Below are positions 34,745 through 48,104 of a stretch of 64,000 nucleotides of DNA, one piece after another. The notes beneath the pieces were generated by a model. That model searched no databases and had not been told where the DNA came from. It was given only the letters and a program-made list of their open reading frames with translations. The translations under genes were made by a program, and so were the position numbers. Location: assembly GCA_038030265.1 (NCBI GenBank), contig CM075940.1:29612940-29676939 (forward strand). Direction: 5' to 3'. The DNA comes from Corythucha ciliata (lineage: Eukaryota; Arthropoda; Insecta; Hemiptera; Tingidae). Every line of letters starts with the position of its first letter. Within the stretch, counting starts at the first letter, position 1.

Positions 34745-35065
34745 CTAGTGAAACTAATTTTATAAATAGCTGAAGCCACGAAACTTGATTTTTGATGAGG
34801 CAAATATCCCAGAAAATTGTGTTTTAAAGGACCCAAGTCCCCGAAATTGGGTTTCATTGGTGCCCAGTCCACAAAATTGGGGCTTGAATGAGTGGACGTC
34901 CACAAAAATGATTTAAGAAAGAGAAAAAACTCACGAAAATTGGTTTTTTTGAAGTGCAGAAATCATGAAATTGGGGTAGGAAATTACCAAAATCCACGAG
35001 ATTTGGTATTGGGTTTTGAATGTGACGAGTCCGCAAAATTTTGTTTTGTGCAATATCAATGTGCA
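34745..35065 (+). repeat. Family-C array
   Basis: Eight to ten units such as GAAGCCACGAAACTTGATTTTTG and CCACAAAATTGGGGCTTGAATG, same orientation as 18,100-18,850. Confidence 0.65.
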
Positions 35066-35079
35066 ACTTGCTGACGCGG

Positions 35080-35490
35080 CAAAAACTTTGGAAAAACGTT
35101 AATATTCGTGGCTAAAACTGCGAGAAAGAGCAGATTCGTAATCTAAAATTGAAAAAAAAAATATCAGTATAATTAGCGCGGCCAAAATTGAGAAAACTCT
35201 AATTTTCAGCTCAAATTGAGAACAAGTGCTGCTAATTCGCTGCTAAAAATGAGGAAAAAGGTTAAAAAAGAAAACGTCAATTATTCATGGATGAAATTGT
35301 GAAAATTCGCGAATTCTCGGTCTAGAATCGCTACTGCGCCGCTCAAATTGAGAAAAAGCTTTAGTCCGCGGGTAAACTTGAGGAAAATCACCAATTCACG
35401 GCCAAAATTGTCGTAAAATTTCTAACTTGAACACTCTTCTTTGCGACTTCCAAAGACAACTTTGTGGCTAAAATTGAGAAAAACGGCAAA
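35080..35490 (-). repeat. Family-A array, reverse
   Basis: Units such as GCGGCCAAAATTGAGAAAAC and CGCTGCTAAAAATGAGG, roughly 30 bp apart. Continues beyond the small insertion at 35,493-35,683. Confidence 0.75.
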
Positions 35491-35492
35491 TT

Positions 35493-35683
35493 CAGGGGCG
35501 TACCTAGAAATCCTTCCGGGAGGGGGCTATTCCGGCAGTCCACAGCCTACTGAAGACAGGCGGGGGACGGGCGTTGTAATTAAGTGCCCTTCGTATTGCT
35601 TGAATGTCGCAAAAACTTGGCTAAAAACGGCCTCCCGGAGGGGCAGATCCACCCATCCCCCCCCCCCAATGGGTACGCCACTT
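35493..35683. mobile_element. Small hAT-like MITE with ends CAGGGGCGTACC / AAGTGGCGTACCC
   Basis: Left CAGGGGCGTACCTAG; right, reverse complement, AAGTGGCGTACCCATTG. Flanks GGCAAATT (35,485-35,492) and GGCTAGTT (35,684-35,691) agree at 6 of 8. It sits within a family-A array, contains a C11 run, and is non-coding. Confidence 0.5.
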
Positions 35684-35699
35684 GGCTAGTTCATGGCTA

Positions 35700-36350
35700 T
35701 AAGTAAAACAAGTATTATAAGTAGCAAGGCTATAAGTACTAAAAGTAAAACAAAATTGCTAATGCGGTGCTAAAATGCACAAAAATGCTAATTTGCGTCT
35801 TGAAAAAATCATAATTAGGAGAAAGGCTAATTTTTCAGCCTAAATTGTTTTTTAAAAAAAAGGCCAATTCGCTACTAAAAATGGAAAAACCACCAATTTG
35901 CAGCTAAAAGTGCGAAAAACACCAATTCGTGGTTAAAATTGAGAAAATCCGCTGATTCGCGGATTAGAAACGCTACTACGCTAAAATTAATAAAAAGCGC
36001 TAATTCTTAGGAAAAATTGAAAAAAAATCACTAATTCACGGCCAAAATTTTGAATAATTCCAATTTGCATCCAAAATTGAAAATACGTCCATTCGCGGCT
36101 TCTGAAGGCAATTCTGAGGTTAAAATTGAGAAAAACCCGCTGATTTACGGCTGAAGAAAATCGCTTATTCATAGCGCATGGTGAACAAAAAAATGCTATT
36201 CGTGGCAAAAATTTGGACAAAACCTGTTATTTTGCGGCTAGAGGAAAATACGAAAGAAAAGCGTATTTCAGTGCTAATTCTCTGCTAAAATATAGACAAA
36301 ATTGCTAATTTTCTGCTGAAGTCGAGAAAACTCAACTTGGCGGTGGGGAG
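35700..36350 (-). repeat. Family-A array, reverse, right part
   Basis: About 20 units (for example AAATTGAGAAAATCCGCTG near 35,937). It ends before GGTGGGGAGGGGGTCTTGG and a degenerate GGTCCGCCAGTG (about 36,391), which resembles a hAT right end. Confidence 0.75.
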
Positions 36351-36399
36351 GGGGTCTTGGAAATTGCCGCCCCGGGTCCCAATAGGTGCAGGTCCGCCA

Positions 36400-37319
36400 G
36401 TGCTAGTGAGCGTATCCAAAGCTTTCCGAGGGCTTGAGCTTCATATCTGCTAATTGTCGCCGACTTGCGAGTCCCTTTTTTTCAAAAAGTATCCCATATT
36501 TCTCTAGGCGTGATTTTTATCTTTGATATATTCAAGATGACTGTCGGCGATCTTTTGTACAAGCAGCGACTTACATTTTCGTCTGCTGCTGGCTTTCCTC
36601 TGCGGAAAGGTTGTAGCCTCTTCCTCGCCTGTGTTCTTCTTCCACGAGGATCTTCATTCGGTATTTCCAATCCGAGTTAATTTGTACCGTCGGACAAATG
36701 AAGAAGACGTCTGTCGTCATTCATTGCCGTTTTTCCTCGAGACCCGAGCACGTGCTACAGTACAGACTAACCAAATCACTCGTCATCCACCGGAAAAGCC
36801 CGAAATTACTTTTTCTCACTTTATTTGCCAAAGACCTAGGCCCATAACCTGTTAAATGTTATGGATTAGGCAATAAAGAAATTGGAAATACTTGAGAAAG
36901 AAACTTTTTATTAAACGCGTACCGAGTTGGTTAAATCAACATGAAAAACTCAATTGAACACCTTCATGACCAAGGTGATACCAAGAACGTTATAGTGACG
37001 TCACAAGTTGATTTTACCCCTTTTTAACAAACGCCTCCTTTCTTCAAAACTGAGAGCGTTGGGAAATTATCAACGATTTTGATCGATTTTCTCGGTCTTC
37101 AAAAGCGGCCGGACATTTCAAGGCTGTCGCTTGGGTGACTCGTCGTTTGCTGAAATTCGAGCGTGAATCCAAGGGGAGGGGGGGTGGCCACCCCTAACCG
37201 TGTCCTCAACCTCAGCCCCCCCCCCTCTCCATTATTGGTATAGCCTGCGTTCAATATGGCAAGCGCGGATCCAGAATGGTCACAAAGACCGTGAACACTG
37301 GGTCACTTCCGCAAAAGCA
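36400..37319. other. No recognisable gene
   Basis: An arginine/lysine-rich 60-residue frame on the minus strand (36,482-36,670) and a complementary plus-strand frame are present, without a domain I know. A palindromic GGGTGGCCACCCC lies at about 37,185 and a C9 run at about 37,218. Confidence 0.4.
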
Positions 37320-37490
37320 TAGTCTAATTCGCGGTTTATTACAGTTGAAATTGAGAAAACGCTAGGGTACTATTCTTGGAACTTGGAGCAAGTACACGGC
37401 TAAAATTGAGGACAAGTTTTAATTCATGGCATATTAGTAAAAGTCGTAAAATCGCTAATTTACGGTTAATATTGAGAATAAGCTCAAGAA
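37320..37490 (-). repeat. Short family-A array, reverse
   Basis: Five or six units (TTGAAATTGAGAAAACGCTAG, CGGCTAAAATTGAGGACAAG). Isolated; no element ends identified. Confidence 0.6.
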
Positions 37491-40400
37491 AACGACACAG
37501 TTTCAGAGGATTCCGCTCGAAGCGGTCCAAAATTACCTCTTTTTAAAAATGAAAACGAAAGGAACATTAAAAACGGTTTTATTACATGCTCCTAAACTTC
37601 ATTCACAGACTTACAAATATTAGTTGTAGGAGAACATAGCGTTCAAGATTGAAAGGAAGACTTAAACCTAAACCTCGAGCTTTCCCCTAGCTGAGCTCAT
37701 GATTTATTCGAGGATGTAGCCTGGAAGATAAAGTCTCTCTGTTTACACTTTTACTACAGGTTTTACTGTGTTATCACCGCGTTTATTAAGATGTAGGGAA
37801 TTTTTAAAGTGTTCCGCTCCGGAACAAAATTGGTGAGGGTGACGGTAGTGTTTTCTTTTTATGGTCATCGTCTGCTTTAAAACAGTGTGGAGGAAAAGAG
37901 AAATGGAAACGGCGCACGCTGTATTTATCGTTGTTTTTTTTTTTAACTATTTTTGAAAAAATCCACTTTTTTCAATAATGAAACAAAAAAAAAACACATT
38001 CCGTAGCTTTGCATTAGATAAGTCTCCTCGTCCAAAGGAAACGAAAAATAAATAAATAAAACATGCTGTTGGAAATAAAAATTCTCAGCATTTCCCTTCG
38101 AGAATTTTATAGATCTTGTTGGCTCATTCATCTTCTTGGGACCAACATACTGCCCTATTTTCTCTTTTTACCAATGTAAGTCGTTTGCTCACAATATGTA
38201 GAGACGATTGAGCCCTCCTCCTCCAAAATCACTTTTGAGGAGACAAAAAATAATAATAATAAATTGAGCGCATAGTGTAGTGCTGGGAAGCTGTTAAAAA
38301 AATGTTCGTATGCTACTCATACAGCAGTAAAGTTCTTCTCATAATATAAATCCTGCAGTCCGTTGTTTGTTAAGCTCTGACTTGAGAGCCTATAGTTTTC
38401 ACGACCAAACAGTTGGAGAGGGGGGGGGGTTTAAAAAGTGTCATTTTTGTATGGAAGTCATTATTCTGATGAATCCTCATATTGAAATGCTCTGTATAGA
38501 GAGATTCAGCGACGACGAGGAAGTTGCAGAATTGTATCCGCTCCTGCAATAATAATTTGGCAGAACAATTTGGTTCCAGTGTCGAAGCTTTCAGTTTAAT
38601 TTATTTTATGCATACGTGAGATGTGCCTTTTGGTTTCTTGAAATATTTTGAATTGAAGCAGATTGAAGTAAGAAGGAGGTATTTCTTTGGGGGAAGTCAT
38701 GAAAAACTCTAGCACTCCTCAGGAACCAACTGAAGTGAACTGACAATATTAAGTGGAGCTGAAAATGAGTTTTTTTTCTTCTTCTTCTTCTTCTTGCTTC
38801 CTCCTTCTTAAAAAAAACAAGTTTGAGTTTTTCAAGGATCGAAAATTCGATTGGAAATTACTGATGATATTTAGCAAAAGGAATTCGTACTCGTAAAATT
38901 AAAATTTCAGGATTAACTTGGCTCTCCCCCTCCTCCTACTCCTTTTTTAATTCTTAACGTCCCTTCTCATGAAGTATTTCTGAACTAATCGAGCCAACTT
39001 TTCTCCCTTTTTTGCGATGAAACTTCCGTGAAATGCCAATGTTGTCGAGATTTTTTCGCAAAATTAAAATTGTCATGCTTCCTCTAATCAAATTGTATTT
39101 AATCTCTCCATTAAAGCCTAATATTATAGTATTACTGTGTCAGCTGCATTGTGGAAATATTACCAATAGATGATTTTGTTCTGTTTCAGGATACATGATT
39201 CTCAACCGGGTTTTCCTCGAATGCTACAGTGCCCTCCTCTAAGTTACCTGTGGCTACTGTGATGTTTCTTCTAGGTAAATACGCCCACCCTGTCCGTTTC
39301 TAACAATTTGAAATTCCCCCTCCCCCTCCATGTAATTAGAATTTTTTATTTTTGGAATAAATTAGAATACTATGCGGGGAAACAGGAACGGAGGGGCTAG
39401 AATTAAGAGGGCTGGCAAAAATGGGAAGGAGATAGATCGTTATGACCCTCGCTATCAGTTGTGTTGGTTAGAACTGAAGACATGGAAATGTAAAACAGTC
39501 ATTAACTTAAATTACTTTCAAAAAGCCTGACATGCTAGATTTCTATCGTTTTCTTCCCTAAGTGTGGTGTCCCCCCTCCCCGCCTCTCATGTTTCTCTCA
39601 TTTCCAAAATTCACTAAAGCCCTCCTAGTCATTTTTCGTCCTAGTTTTTATTTATATATTTTTTTAGGGCATTTTTATGCGTTCGAAGAAATAAATAAAT
39701 GAATAACAAGCTGATAAGGGATTTAAATTTATTTCTCTGCGCAAAGCCGGCGAAATGGATAAATAATATCGCGGTTTAAATAAACGGCCTAAATTAGGGA
39801 GCTTTTACCCGCAGTTTTATCATGTAGCGCCATTAATCTTTATTTTAGGAGTCATTTATTCAATTTTAGTTAACAGATTTTTAATTCATACAAATTAGGA
39901 CAACTTTTAAAAACTAAGTCAGGGTGCCGTTGTTTGTTCCATTAGTAATAATTAACTTACTGCTATGAGGTGGATGAGGCACTGGATTGGGATTTCTTGA
40001 CCTACTACTTCTTCTAGTATCATCCCCCGCCCAACCGAAACCACCAACCAAAAACCAAGTCAAGCCTCAGCCGCCCTTTGTGAATTAGATGACCTTAGCT
40101 CCCGCCACTTCTCAGTCACCAGACGCCTCCGCTTGTTCTCGGCCAAACTTTCTCGTTTATGACTTTTCCTCAAAACTTCTGAATCCCGATGTCGAGCGCT
40201 AAAACCCCGTCAAGGGATCTCAGTGCTGATAAATAACAACCATGCTCCTTTCTTCTTCTTTTTTTTTTTTTCAGCTTTGCCCAACGGTAGAGGGGGGGTG
40301 GGCCAAATCTGCAGTCCAACACTCTAAAAATTGTCAATGACCATGTTTATGATGCCAAATAAGTATTATTCAGGCTTAAAAACAAGATTTGGGGCACCTA

Positions 40401-42399
40401 TTTTCTCCAAATTAATCAAATATCAAGGCAAATTATCCAGCTTTTCGGACGTGTAGCCCATTTAATTAACTTTTTCCCAACAACCAAATAGCACGAAAGA
40501 GCTAGTTTTGAGTTGATAACGGTCAGTTTCAATAATGAATTGAAGTCCCTTAGTTCCCAATTAGGTAAATTATTCAATTATTTAGGCTGAAAATTGAGAT
40601 TTGTGTGAATAATTTTCCCTTCAGCAATTTTGGCGGCAAATTTCGAGGGCGGCAAAATTTGAGAAATATTTTTAGGCGAGGGAGGAGGGGGATAAGACAA
40701 ATCGAACCAGAAGAGATGAACAGAGAAAGAAAGTAAATGTTTTTCTTTTCTCTCTCTCTCTCTCTTTCTCCTTCTCCCCTCATTTTATTCTTCGTGACCG
40801 TACTAAGAGGGCTCCTCTGCGCACCGCCAGGAAGGCTCACACGAAGTCGTCGCTGCCACAGCAGAATCAATGGCCGAACCTCTTACCCCCCCGGACATCG
40901 CTCTCGTAATTTGAAATGCTACTCGATTTCAGCCAGGAGTTGATTCGTGGCCTCTGATTGGCTAATGGAAAATTCAATGCCGTTGTAGTGGTTATCTTGT
41001 TTATATCATTGATAAGACAGAATACTCAAGTTCAACAGTTTTAGTGCACCGCGAACATTTTATTATCTTCGCATTAATCGCAAAAATTTGCAATTACGAA
41101 TAATTCAGTTATGGCATGTACGACAAATACCAGTAGTGAGTTTAATTACGGCATGTATTCAGCCGCGAACGGGCAACTTTTTCCGAATTTCGTCGTTGGT
41201 TTACGATCACGATCGTGAGGTACACAATTTCAGTCGTTACTTTCTGAGGATTTATGTCTCCGATTTGTACCAGCGACGGGTGAATTATAGGGCTGACATT
41301 TAAAAGGTAAAAATTTAAATGTATCCAGCCATTCACGATATTTTGTTATCCCAATGTTTACGTATTTTAGTGGACGTTTGACTCAACTTCAGGCATATTC
41401 CACATTCACACAAGTTTTCATATAGTTGGTTCTCGATCTTTTTCCTTTCACGGGTATGAGATCACTTGACTGGGCAAGAAGCTCAATTCTGCAATGCCTT
41501 GCTTGTTTTTTAGTCTCACGATATATAATTCTGGCATCCACCAATTCTGGGTATCGTCACTCAGGCTTAATCAATGCTTTCGAAGTACAGCGGAGGGGAG
41601 ACAAATTCATGTCACTAATAATTTGGATGACACGTGGATTGTAGGGAGGCTCCCTAATAATGGGAGTTATGGATTCTGCCAGTTTATTCATCTTACGCTG
41701 CTTGCTAGTTGCTGTTTATTTGCGACGGTTTTCACGAAAAGAAATGTGATACGCAACCATAACTCACGGTAATGCCAAACTTACTGTTACAAATACAATT
41801 AATAGACTATCGCGTTGTCGAAGATTGTTTAATAAAATACCTGAGGATTAAATAAGTCTCATTGTTAGTCGCGATCTCTCTGAAGCAAACATCGACAAGT
41901 TTTTGTTGGATAATACTACCTACCTAACTAATTCAGTAAATAATGTATGTATCCCAAAAAAACGGTTTACCTTGCATCCCAACTTTTCAAGGCCCTCCGA
42001 CTCAGTTGAAAATGTTGAACCTTCCTGACCAAAAAATAAGAAGATGATTACGACCACCTGCTTGTAACACGAACAGCCTTTGAAATTCTCACAGCAAAAG
42101 TTCAGATATTCCTGATCATAGCGTCATATTTGAGCCGTATTTCACCAAACATAAAAAGTAAATACAGATATTTCCGCGTTGATCTTCAAATGTGCCTACT
42201 CACAGAAACACTTCCATTAAAGTAAAATTACCCCTCACCATCCCCCTCCTCATCACTTACCCATCCAAAAATTCCCCGGAGTATCCCAAAATCGCACCGA
42301 AATTATAAATATATGTGTACTGAGGTAAAATGGGTTGAATGTTGAAGGTTGCGCGTTGGTTAAACGGTAATTTTTCGCGTACATCAATGATTGCATTTA
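37491..42399. other. No recognisable gene
   Basis: AT-rich unique-looking sequence with simple repeats (TCT at 38,776; CTCTCT at 40,750). A relic of the SINE family lies at about 40,800-40,870 (GCGCACCGCCAGGAAGGC.CACACGAAG). Bases 40,897-40,943 (TCGTAATTTGAAATGCTACT) match the reverse complement of 45,528-45,572. Confidence 0.45.
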
Positions 42400-42424
42400 A
42401 AAAAAACCGAAAATATAGCATTCC

Positions 42425-42892
42425 GCTACAGGGTGAACATGCCTGGGAAATTATTTTTCTTCAAAACAAGGTATTCGCGTTTTACATACTAAGAAACAAC
42501 TAGGTTTCGATTTATGTACTTGGTAATTCGGTGGTAAATAATTTTTGACGTAGTCGCGCCAAATCCTACTTCTTTCACAATTTTTGCTTAATTTTCTTTT
42601 TTTAGGGGCCCTCTCGCGCCCCTTTTTTTGCACTTTGGACCGTTATTTTGTGCTACTGGTCATTTTCCGCTAAGAACGACGATTTTGGCTACAGAAAAGT
42701 TGATTTTTTTCGGTAATATTGTAGTCAATTCGCAAGAAAATCACTTGTTTTGAAGTTATAACTAATTAAAACGACATTTCGGTGCGGGGAGAACATGTCC
42801 GATAAATGATTTTTTTCCTCAAAACAAAGGTCAGATAGGCGCTTTTATACCAAGAAACGGCTAGGGTTTTATTTTCACGAAATTTATCGGGA
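42425..42892 (+). repeat. Two diverged ~110-bp direct repeats, 356 bp apart
   Basis: 42,425-42,535 and 42,781-42,892 share GAACATG, TTTTCTTCAAAACAA-like, TACTAAGAAAC.ACTAGG-like blocks in order. Old segmental duplication; no coding. Confidence 0.55.
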
Positions 42893-43059
42893 AAAAAGGC
42901 GACAGACCGACAGCATCCCGAAAACCAATTTTTTTCAACCTTCTACGATTTTATCCTGGGAGAGGTTCGATCATAAACCTGATTTTATCTTTCTTTTTAT
43001 GAAACAATGATCCAGCTATTGTGTCCATCGTGTTTTCATGCCACCCCCTTTTTAAATTA

Positions 43060-44969
43060 AATGTATCCGCGAATTAGCGTTTTTCCGGATTTTAGGAGCG
43101 GATTGGCGCTTCTACACTTTGATGGCCGAGAATTAGCGTTTTTCTTCATTTTCTCCACTTTTGGCGCGAATTACCGCGTTTCCTCAATTTTAGCAGAGGA
43201 TTTCCTCAAGATGATCCGCGAGTTAGCCTTTTTTCTCCTCAGTTTTAGCTGCGAATTATTTCATAATTTTAACAGAGAAGTATTTCTTCGATCTGCCAGC
43301 GAATTACCGCTTTTATTCAATTTAATTTAGCCCCGAATTAGCGGATTTCCCCCAAATCTGCGAATTGGCGTTTTTCTCCTGCGAATCAGATTTATTTGTC
43401 AATTTTAGCCACGAATTAATGGATTTTCCCTCCACCTTTCACAGCGAATCTCAATTTTAGGCTAGAATCCGCATTTGCCTCAGTTTTAGCTGTGAATAAG
43501 CGCGTTTTGGCATAAATGTATTCGTGATTTAGCGTTTTTCTCAATTTTAAAAGCGCTTTTTCTCCGTTTTAGTCCGGGAATTAAGAGCGTTTTCTTCACT
43601 TCTTAAGGTGCATTTACACTAAAGTGTCTGACATTTATGTAGCTACACTTATGTCTCGACATAAATGTAAAGTGTCAGACACATGTATATTGACTGTACA
43701 AAGTCTGATAAAATTTTCTGGAAGTTTGTGTTCACACCAAGGATATTTGTGTCTGACACTAAATTTTAAGCAATAAGTGTAGCGCGACACTTCAGTGTAA
43801 ACGTACCTTGAGTCATGCGGATAAGCGTTTCTTTTTTCTCCATTTTTATGGCGAATTGTCGCTATTTCTCATAATTTTAGTCGCGGATTTTCCCAATTGG
43901 ACTACAAACTGGCGTTTTTCTCAAATTTTGCTGCGAATGAGCACATTTCCTCAAATTTAGCTGCGAATTATTCTTTAATTTTAGCCTCGAATTCTTTCTT
44001 TAGCATGCGTTAACGAATTTTCTTAATTTTACAAGCGAATTATAGTCATTTATCGCAATTTTAGGCGGGAACCTGCATTTGCGTTAGTTTTAGCCGTGAT
44101 CAAGCATGTTTTGGTAGACATGTTTCCGTGAATAAGCGTTTTTCTCAATTTTAACAGGACATTAGGCTTTCACTTCCATGTTTTTCTCTAGTTTTGCCAC
44201 GAATTAGGCGTTTTCTCGAATATTGATACGCAAATTAGCGCTAGTCTTCATTTTAGCAACTAATACGCGCTGTTTGGCAGCAGCTGTAGCCACGAATTGA
44301 AGCAATTCCCGAGTAAGCAAAAACGCGTCCTTGAATTTGCGTTTTTCTAAATTTTATCAGCACATTTAACACTTTTCTCTAGTTTCGCCGCAAATCAGCG
44401 GATTTTTTACAATTTTAACGTCGTATGAGCTCTACGTATATCTTAATATTAACCGTGAGCGATTTTTTCACTTTTATCCTTATGAATTAGTGATTTTTCT
44501 TAATTTCAGTCTTGATGTTGCCTCGAGAAACCACGAATTAGTGTTTTTTCAATATTATTTTGTTGATCTGGCTGAGCGATGGATTGCAGCTTTTTCTCAA
44601 TTTTATAACCACGTATTGGCGTTTTTTCTCAATTATGTGCCGAAAAATTAGTGCTTTGCTCAATCTTTAGCCACGAATTAGTGATTTACTCATTTTATTC
44701 TGCGAATATGCGCTTATTCGCTATTCCAGTCACAAATATTAGCGCTTTTCGACTCCCTCTTGCCCAACATTAGCACATTCGAACGCCTTCTCAATTTGGG
44801 CCTATAAAAACATGGTGCTAGCGTATTTTCTCTGTTTTCTCCGCGAAGTTTCCTTAAACTATTTCGAATCAATGGTGTATAAGTATTTCCTAATTGTAGT
44901 GACAAACGCCGAGATGCCATCTTCTCAAGGGGGGGGGGGGCTTGAAACCACCCTGTAAATCCGCCACTG
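43060..44969 (+). repeat. Family-A array ending in a hAT-like right terminus
   Basis: About 55 units of the A type run forward from 43,062. After G12 at 44,931 the sequence ends with CTTGAAACCACCCTGTAAAT and CCGCCACTG, matching the right end of the 12,771 element. The left terminus could not be found, so the element is truncated or diverged there. A palindromic MITE sits inside at 43,607. Confidence 0.75.
43607..43807. mobile_element. Palindromic MITE, TTAA-type flanks
   Basis: Left end GGTGCATTTACACTAAAGTG; reverse complement of right end GGTACGTTTACACTGAAGTG. Flanked by TTAA (43,603-43,606) and TTGA (43,808-43,811), probably one mutated TTAA duplication. The interior repeats GTGTCTGACA in both orientations. 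Unrelated in sequence to the TTAA MITE at 11,439. Confidence 0.7.
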
Positions 44970-45419
44970 CATGAGGTAGGTATTTTGTTTAACTTGAGCA
45001 TATTCAAAGTTATAGTGCCAAAAGCTGTTTTTACTTTTTATGTTTGGTGAAAATATGGCTCAATTTGAATTTATAAACTTTTGCTGTGATATCTCTGCGA
45101 AAAAGCGCGGATTTTACGTTTAAAAATTTCGTTCGTCCTTACAACACTCACGTGTTTTTCCAATAATTTAACTATCTATCTTGAACACGATGACTGAGGA
45201 AGATTCGAGTTTGAAAGAAACGGTGAAAATCAAATTAACACTTTTCCAATAAATAAAAGAAAATACTAAAACATGAGATCAGCAAGTTACAACTAGCATT
45301 TCTTGAACGAATCATTGAAGAAAATTGTTTGGGATCTGCCTACTGTGACGTCACAAATTTTTAATCAATTAAAACAAAAATAAACATGAATAGGGAAAAA
45401 AGGCTGGAACGACTAGCTG
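44970..45419. other. No recognisable gene
   Basis: AT-rich, no repeats or frames of note. Confidence 0.5.
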
Positions 45420-47145
45420 TTTCATATTGTCATCCGGCAGAGCGCTCTTTGGTCGTTTGAATCAACGCGCAAAGTTGTCAGCCAATGAGAGCTCGCGTTA
45501 CAAATCTCTTTATAGTGGCTGGCTGAAATCGAGTAGCATTTCAAATTACGCGTCCCGGAGCGGACACCTCTACGAGCCCCCCAATCATCCTTTGTTTGGC
45601 CAAATTGCCGAATTCAACAATTTGGTTCTTCCGTAGAATTTCGTACTTTGGCACTTTTTAAGGACCTATTTCGCGAATTTAGCGCTTCCAAAAACAATTT
45701 TGTGCCTGTAGCTCTTTCAACCCAAGTATGAATGTTTACTTGATCGCTTAATCGCAGCGAAACTTCAGCTTTTCCCTAATTTCAGCCGTGAATTAGAATT
45801 TTAGCGGATAGAAGACGCTTTTTTTTCAATTTTTTCCGCGTGTGAGCGACTTTTCCAACTTTTAAATATGAATCAGCGCTTTTCTCAGCCTGACACTGAC
45901 CGGAACTACGCGCCAGCGTTATTTCTCAATTTTGGCCTGGAAGCTGGATCAGAAACCAATAATTAACGCGTTTTCTCAATTTTTTAGCCGCGCTAAGCCT
46001 GCAGAACAGCGAAAAATGAGCGTGATATCTCAATTTCAGACGTAAACTTGCCCGTAAGCTTGTTCAGAGAAAAGAACTGCGCATGTGAGACTCGATCTAG
46101 GCTATTGCCGACGACCCTTTATGGGGGCGTTTTTGGCTGGGGACGGTTAAAATGGGCCTGAATATCACTCACTTGAGCCATCCGGCGGGTTTGATTCGAA
46201 ATTGTCAAAATTTAAAATTGCACGAAAATTGCGTATCTTTAGGGTTTTCGACCCGGGGAATCCAACTATCGAATAAACGAGCCGTTCAGTCGAAGCGTTT
46301 AAGCGGCTACACCTCTCCGATGCCGCCGTTTTTGACCAGCCCCTTCCTGTGCAGAAAGGCTCCTGGCGATGACCTCGACCCACTCAATGACTCAAAAGTA
46401 GCCCTGATGTCATTATTTTGAACCTTGGCCGCTTGGTCGAGATGCACTTCAGTTAACTACAAGGCTCGGATTATTCCCAGAAGAATACAAATTGAATCCG
46501 AATTGATGGCAGAATCTAATATTTAGTCACAAAAACTGCTGTGCACCTTATTTGTTCTATTCCCCTAAGACGGATGATATGAAAATTTTCAGATGGGGCC
46601 AAAGCGTTATCCAAGCGGATACCAAATCTCCTGTTCACATGCATGAAAATCCTAATTTTTCCATATTTAAGCTTATTGGCGGCCCTGAGTGGAATTCGAA
46701 CCCAGACACTCGATCTGGGCGGTTGCCCTGGAACCCGAATCGGGGTGGTCCCGGCTGCTCACCTCCAGGACTGAAGAGAACCGTGAAGGCAAAACAGGGC
46801 CTGAGGAAATTAAATTGGGGCTGTTAGCCGCGCCGCTGCCCAGTTTAAACATCAACACGATTAGCCTCGGTTTTGCCAAGTTGAGCCAGAGATCGTAGTG
46901 CAGTGACAATTTTCATAATTGTCTGGTGGGTCCAAACCTCCAGCGTCATTCACCTTCATCAACAAAAGCATGGGGTGACCGGCCAGGTTGAAGAAACACT
47001 CCAATAACTTGTAGAGTCCATTCTCTCGTTACTTGTTTGACTCCACAAGCCTTGGAGTAAGTTGGACGGAGCGGGGGGGGTGTAGCCGCATGAGGCGGCA
47101 AAAACAAATTATCCCCGGGGCGGCGAAAAGCAAGATCCAGCCCTG
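45420..47145 (+). repeat. Composite interspersed repeat, copy 1
   Basis: Order: SINE-related sequence, family-C units (45,600-45,730), family-A units (45,770-46,060), then unique body with GCGTTTTTGGCTGG, a tRNA-like GTTCGAATTCCACTC on the minus strand at 46,690, TCGGTTTTGCCAAGTTG at 46,868, CATTCTCTCGTTACTTG at 47,020, and a right end GATCCAGCCCTG at 47,145. The same blocks in the same order make up 59,760-62,079. No left TIR found. Confidence 0.7.
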
Positions 47146-48104
47146 GTTACAATTTTACATTTTGAAGGTTGAAGTGGACCCTAGGCGAAGAAAATTTTCG
47201 GCGTTTTGGAAGAATCGTTAATTTTTGTTGGTTGAAAATAATAAAAAAACACATCCTCGGAACGCAACATCTGCTTTTGGGTTATAAAGAGTCGTACTCT
47301 TGGGACGTATTCGTTGTTGTCGAAGCAGAATTGGCACTTGGGGGGGGGGGGCAAATCAGCTTTCCAGCTTTCTAGCCAAAATAATCAATGTCTGTCCAAA
47401 GGAACTACCCATTATCTGCGATTTCGCATTGCAATGGTCATTAGGGGTGACGTTCTCCACAGCTGCCTCTCGCTGGGTCCGTGGCTGATTAAACCATCGT
47501 TGTTGCTAGGGTAATCATCCATTTGGCAACGTGCATGACTATTAAACCACTGTTTTCGCGATCATAAGTCTCGTATTTAGGTCCCAGGATACCTTAGAAA
47601 GAGGGGGATACGTAGTTCAGCTGTTCCTTATAAGACCTCATTCATCATAGAGACATGCATATCCCATTTATTTTACTGTTTATATGGATCCTGTATCACG
47701 TTCTATCTGTATTTTATAATCGTTCATTTTTTTCACTCACAGAAGAATTTCTTTGTCGAGGGACGTATGAAGTGTTTTTATAGAATCCCGGAACTCCCAC
47801 TAATAGGTGAACGTTACCCACAGGACTCCGAAGATTGAATTTGTGAGAAAAGATGGTGTGAAGGAAGAACGGAGGATCTCACTTGGATCCCCCGATGGGA
47901 ATTGGTGAGAGATATGAAGGTTGTTTTTGTTGAAAAAGGATTGGACTGGAAGGGTTGGGGGAAATAAAAAATGGTGAAACATGAGAAGAGCGAGTTCTTT
48001 AGGGGTAGGGGGGGGGGACCCGTTGTTTGATGCCACCCTCCTTTACCAAGTCGACGCAAATTACCATCTCCGATCTAATTATTTTTTATTCTCTTCTTTT
48101 TCAG
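47146..48104 (+). other. Upstream intron (or intergenic) of the Kekkon-like gene
   Basis: No coding except that the reading frame of the exon is by chance open back to 47,981. The last 30 bases are pyrimidine-rich and end in CAG at 48,102-48,104, a strong splice acceptor. The exon that should encode the start codon and most of the signal peptide was not found in this stretch. Contains G10 (47,341) and G9 (48,006). Confidence 0.6.
48085..48104 (+). promoter_or_regulatory. Splice acceptor of the Kekkon-like exon
   Basis: Polypyrimidine tract ATTCTCTTCTTTTTCAG; the AG lies at 48,103-48,104. Using it keeps phase 1, matching the donor. Confidence 0.75.

Noticed and set aside
36482..36855. Basic 60-75-codon frames on both strands
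   Set aside because: No domain, no repetition in the window, no splice signals that tie them to a gene.
47981..48104. Upstream extension of the Kekkon-like frame to the ATG at 47,981
   Set aside because: The 41 extra residues are not a signal peptide at the start and are crossed by a strong splice acceptor; the open frame is chance.
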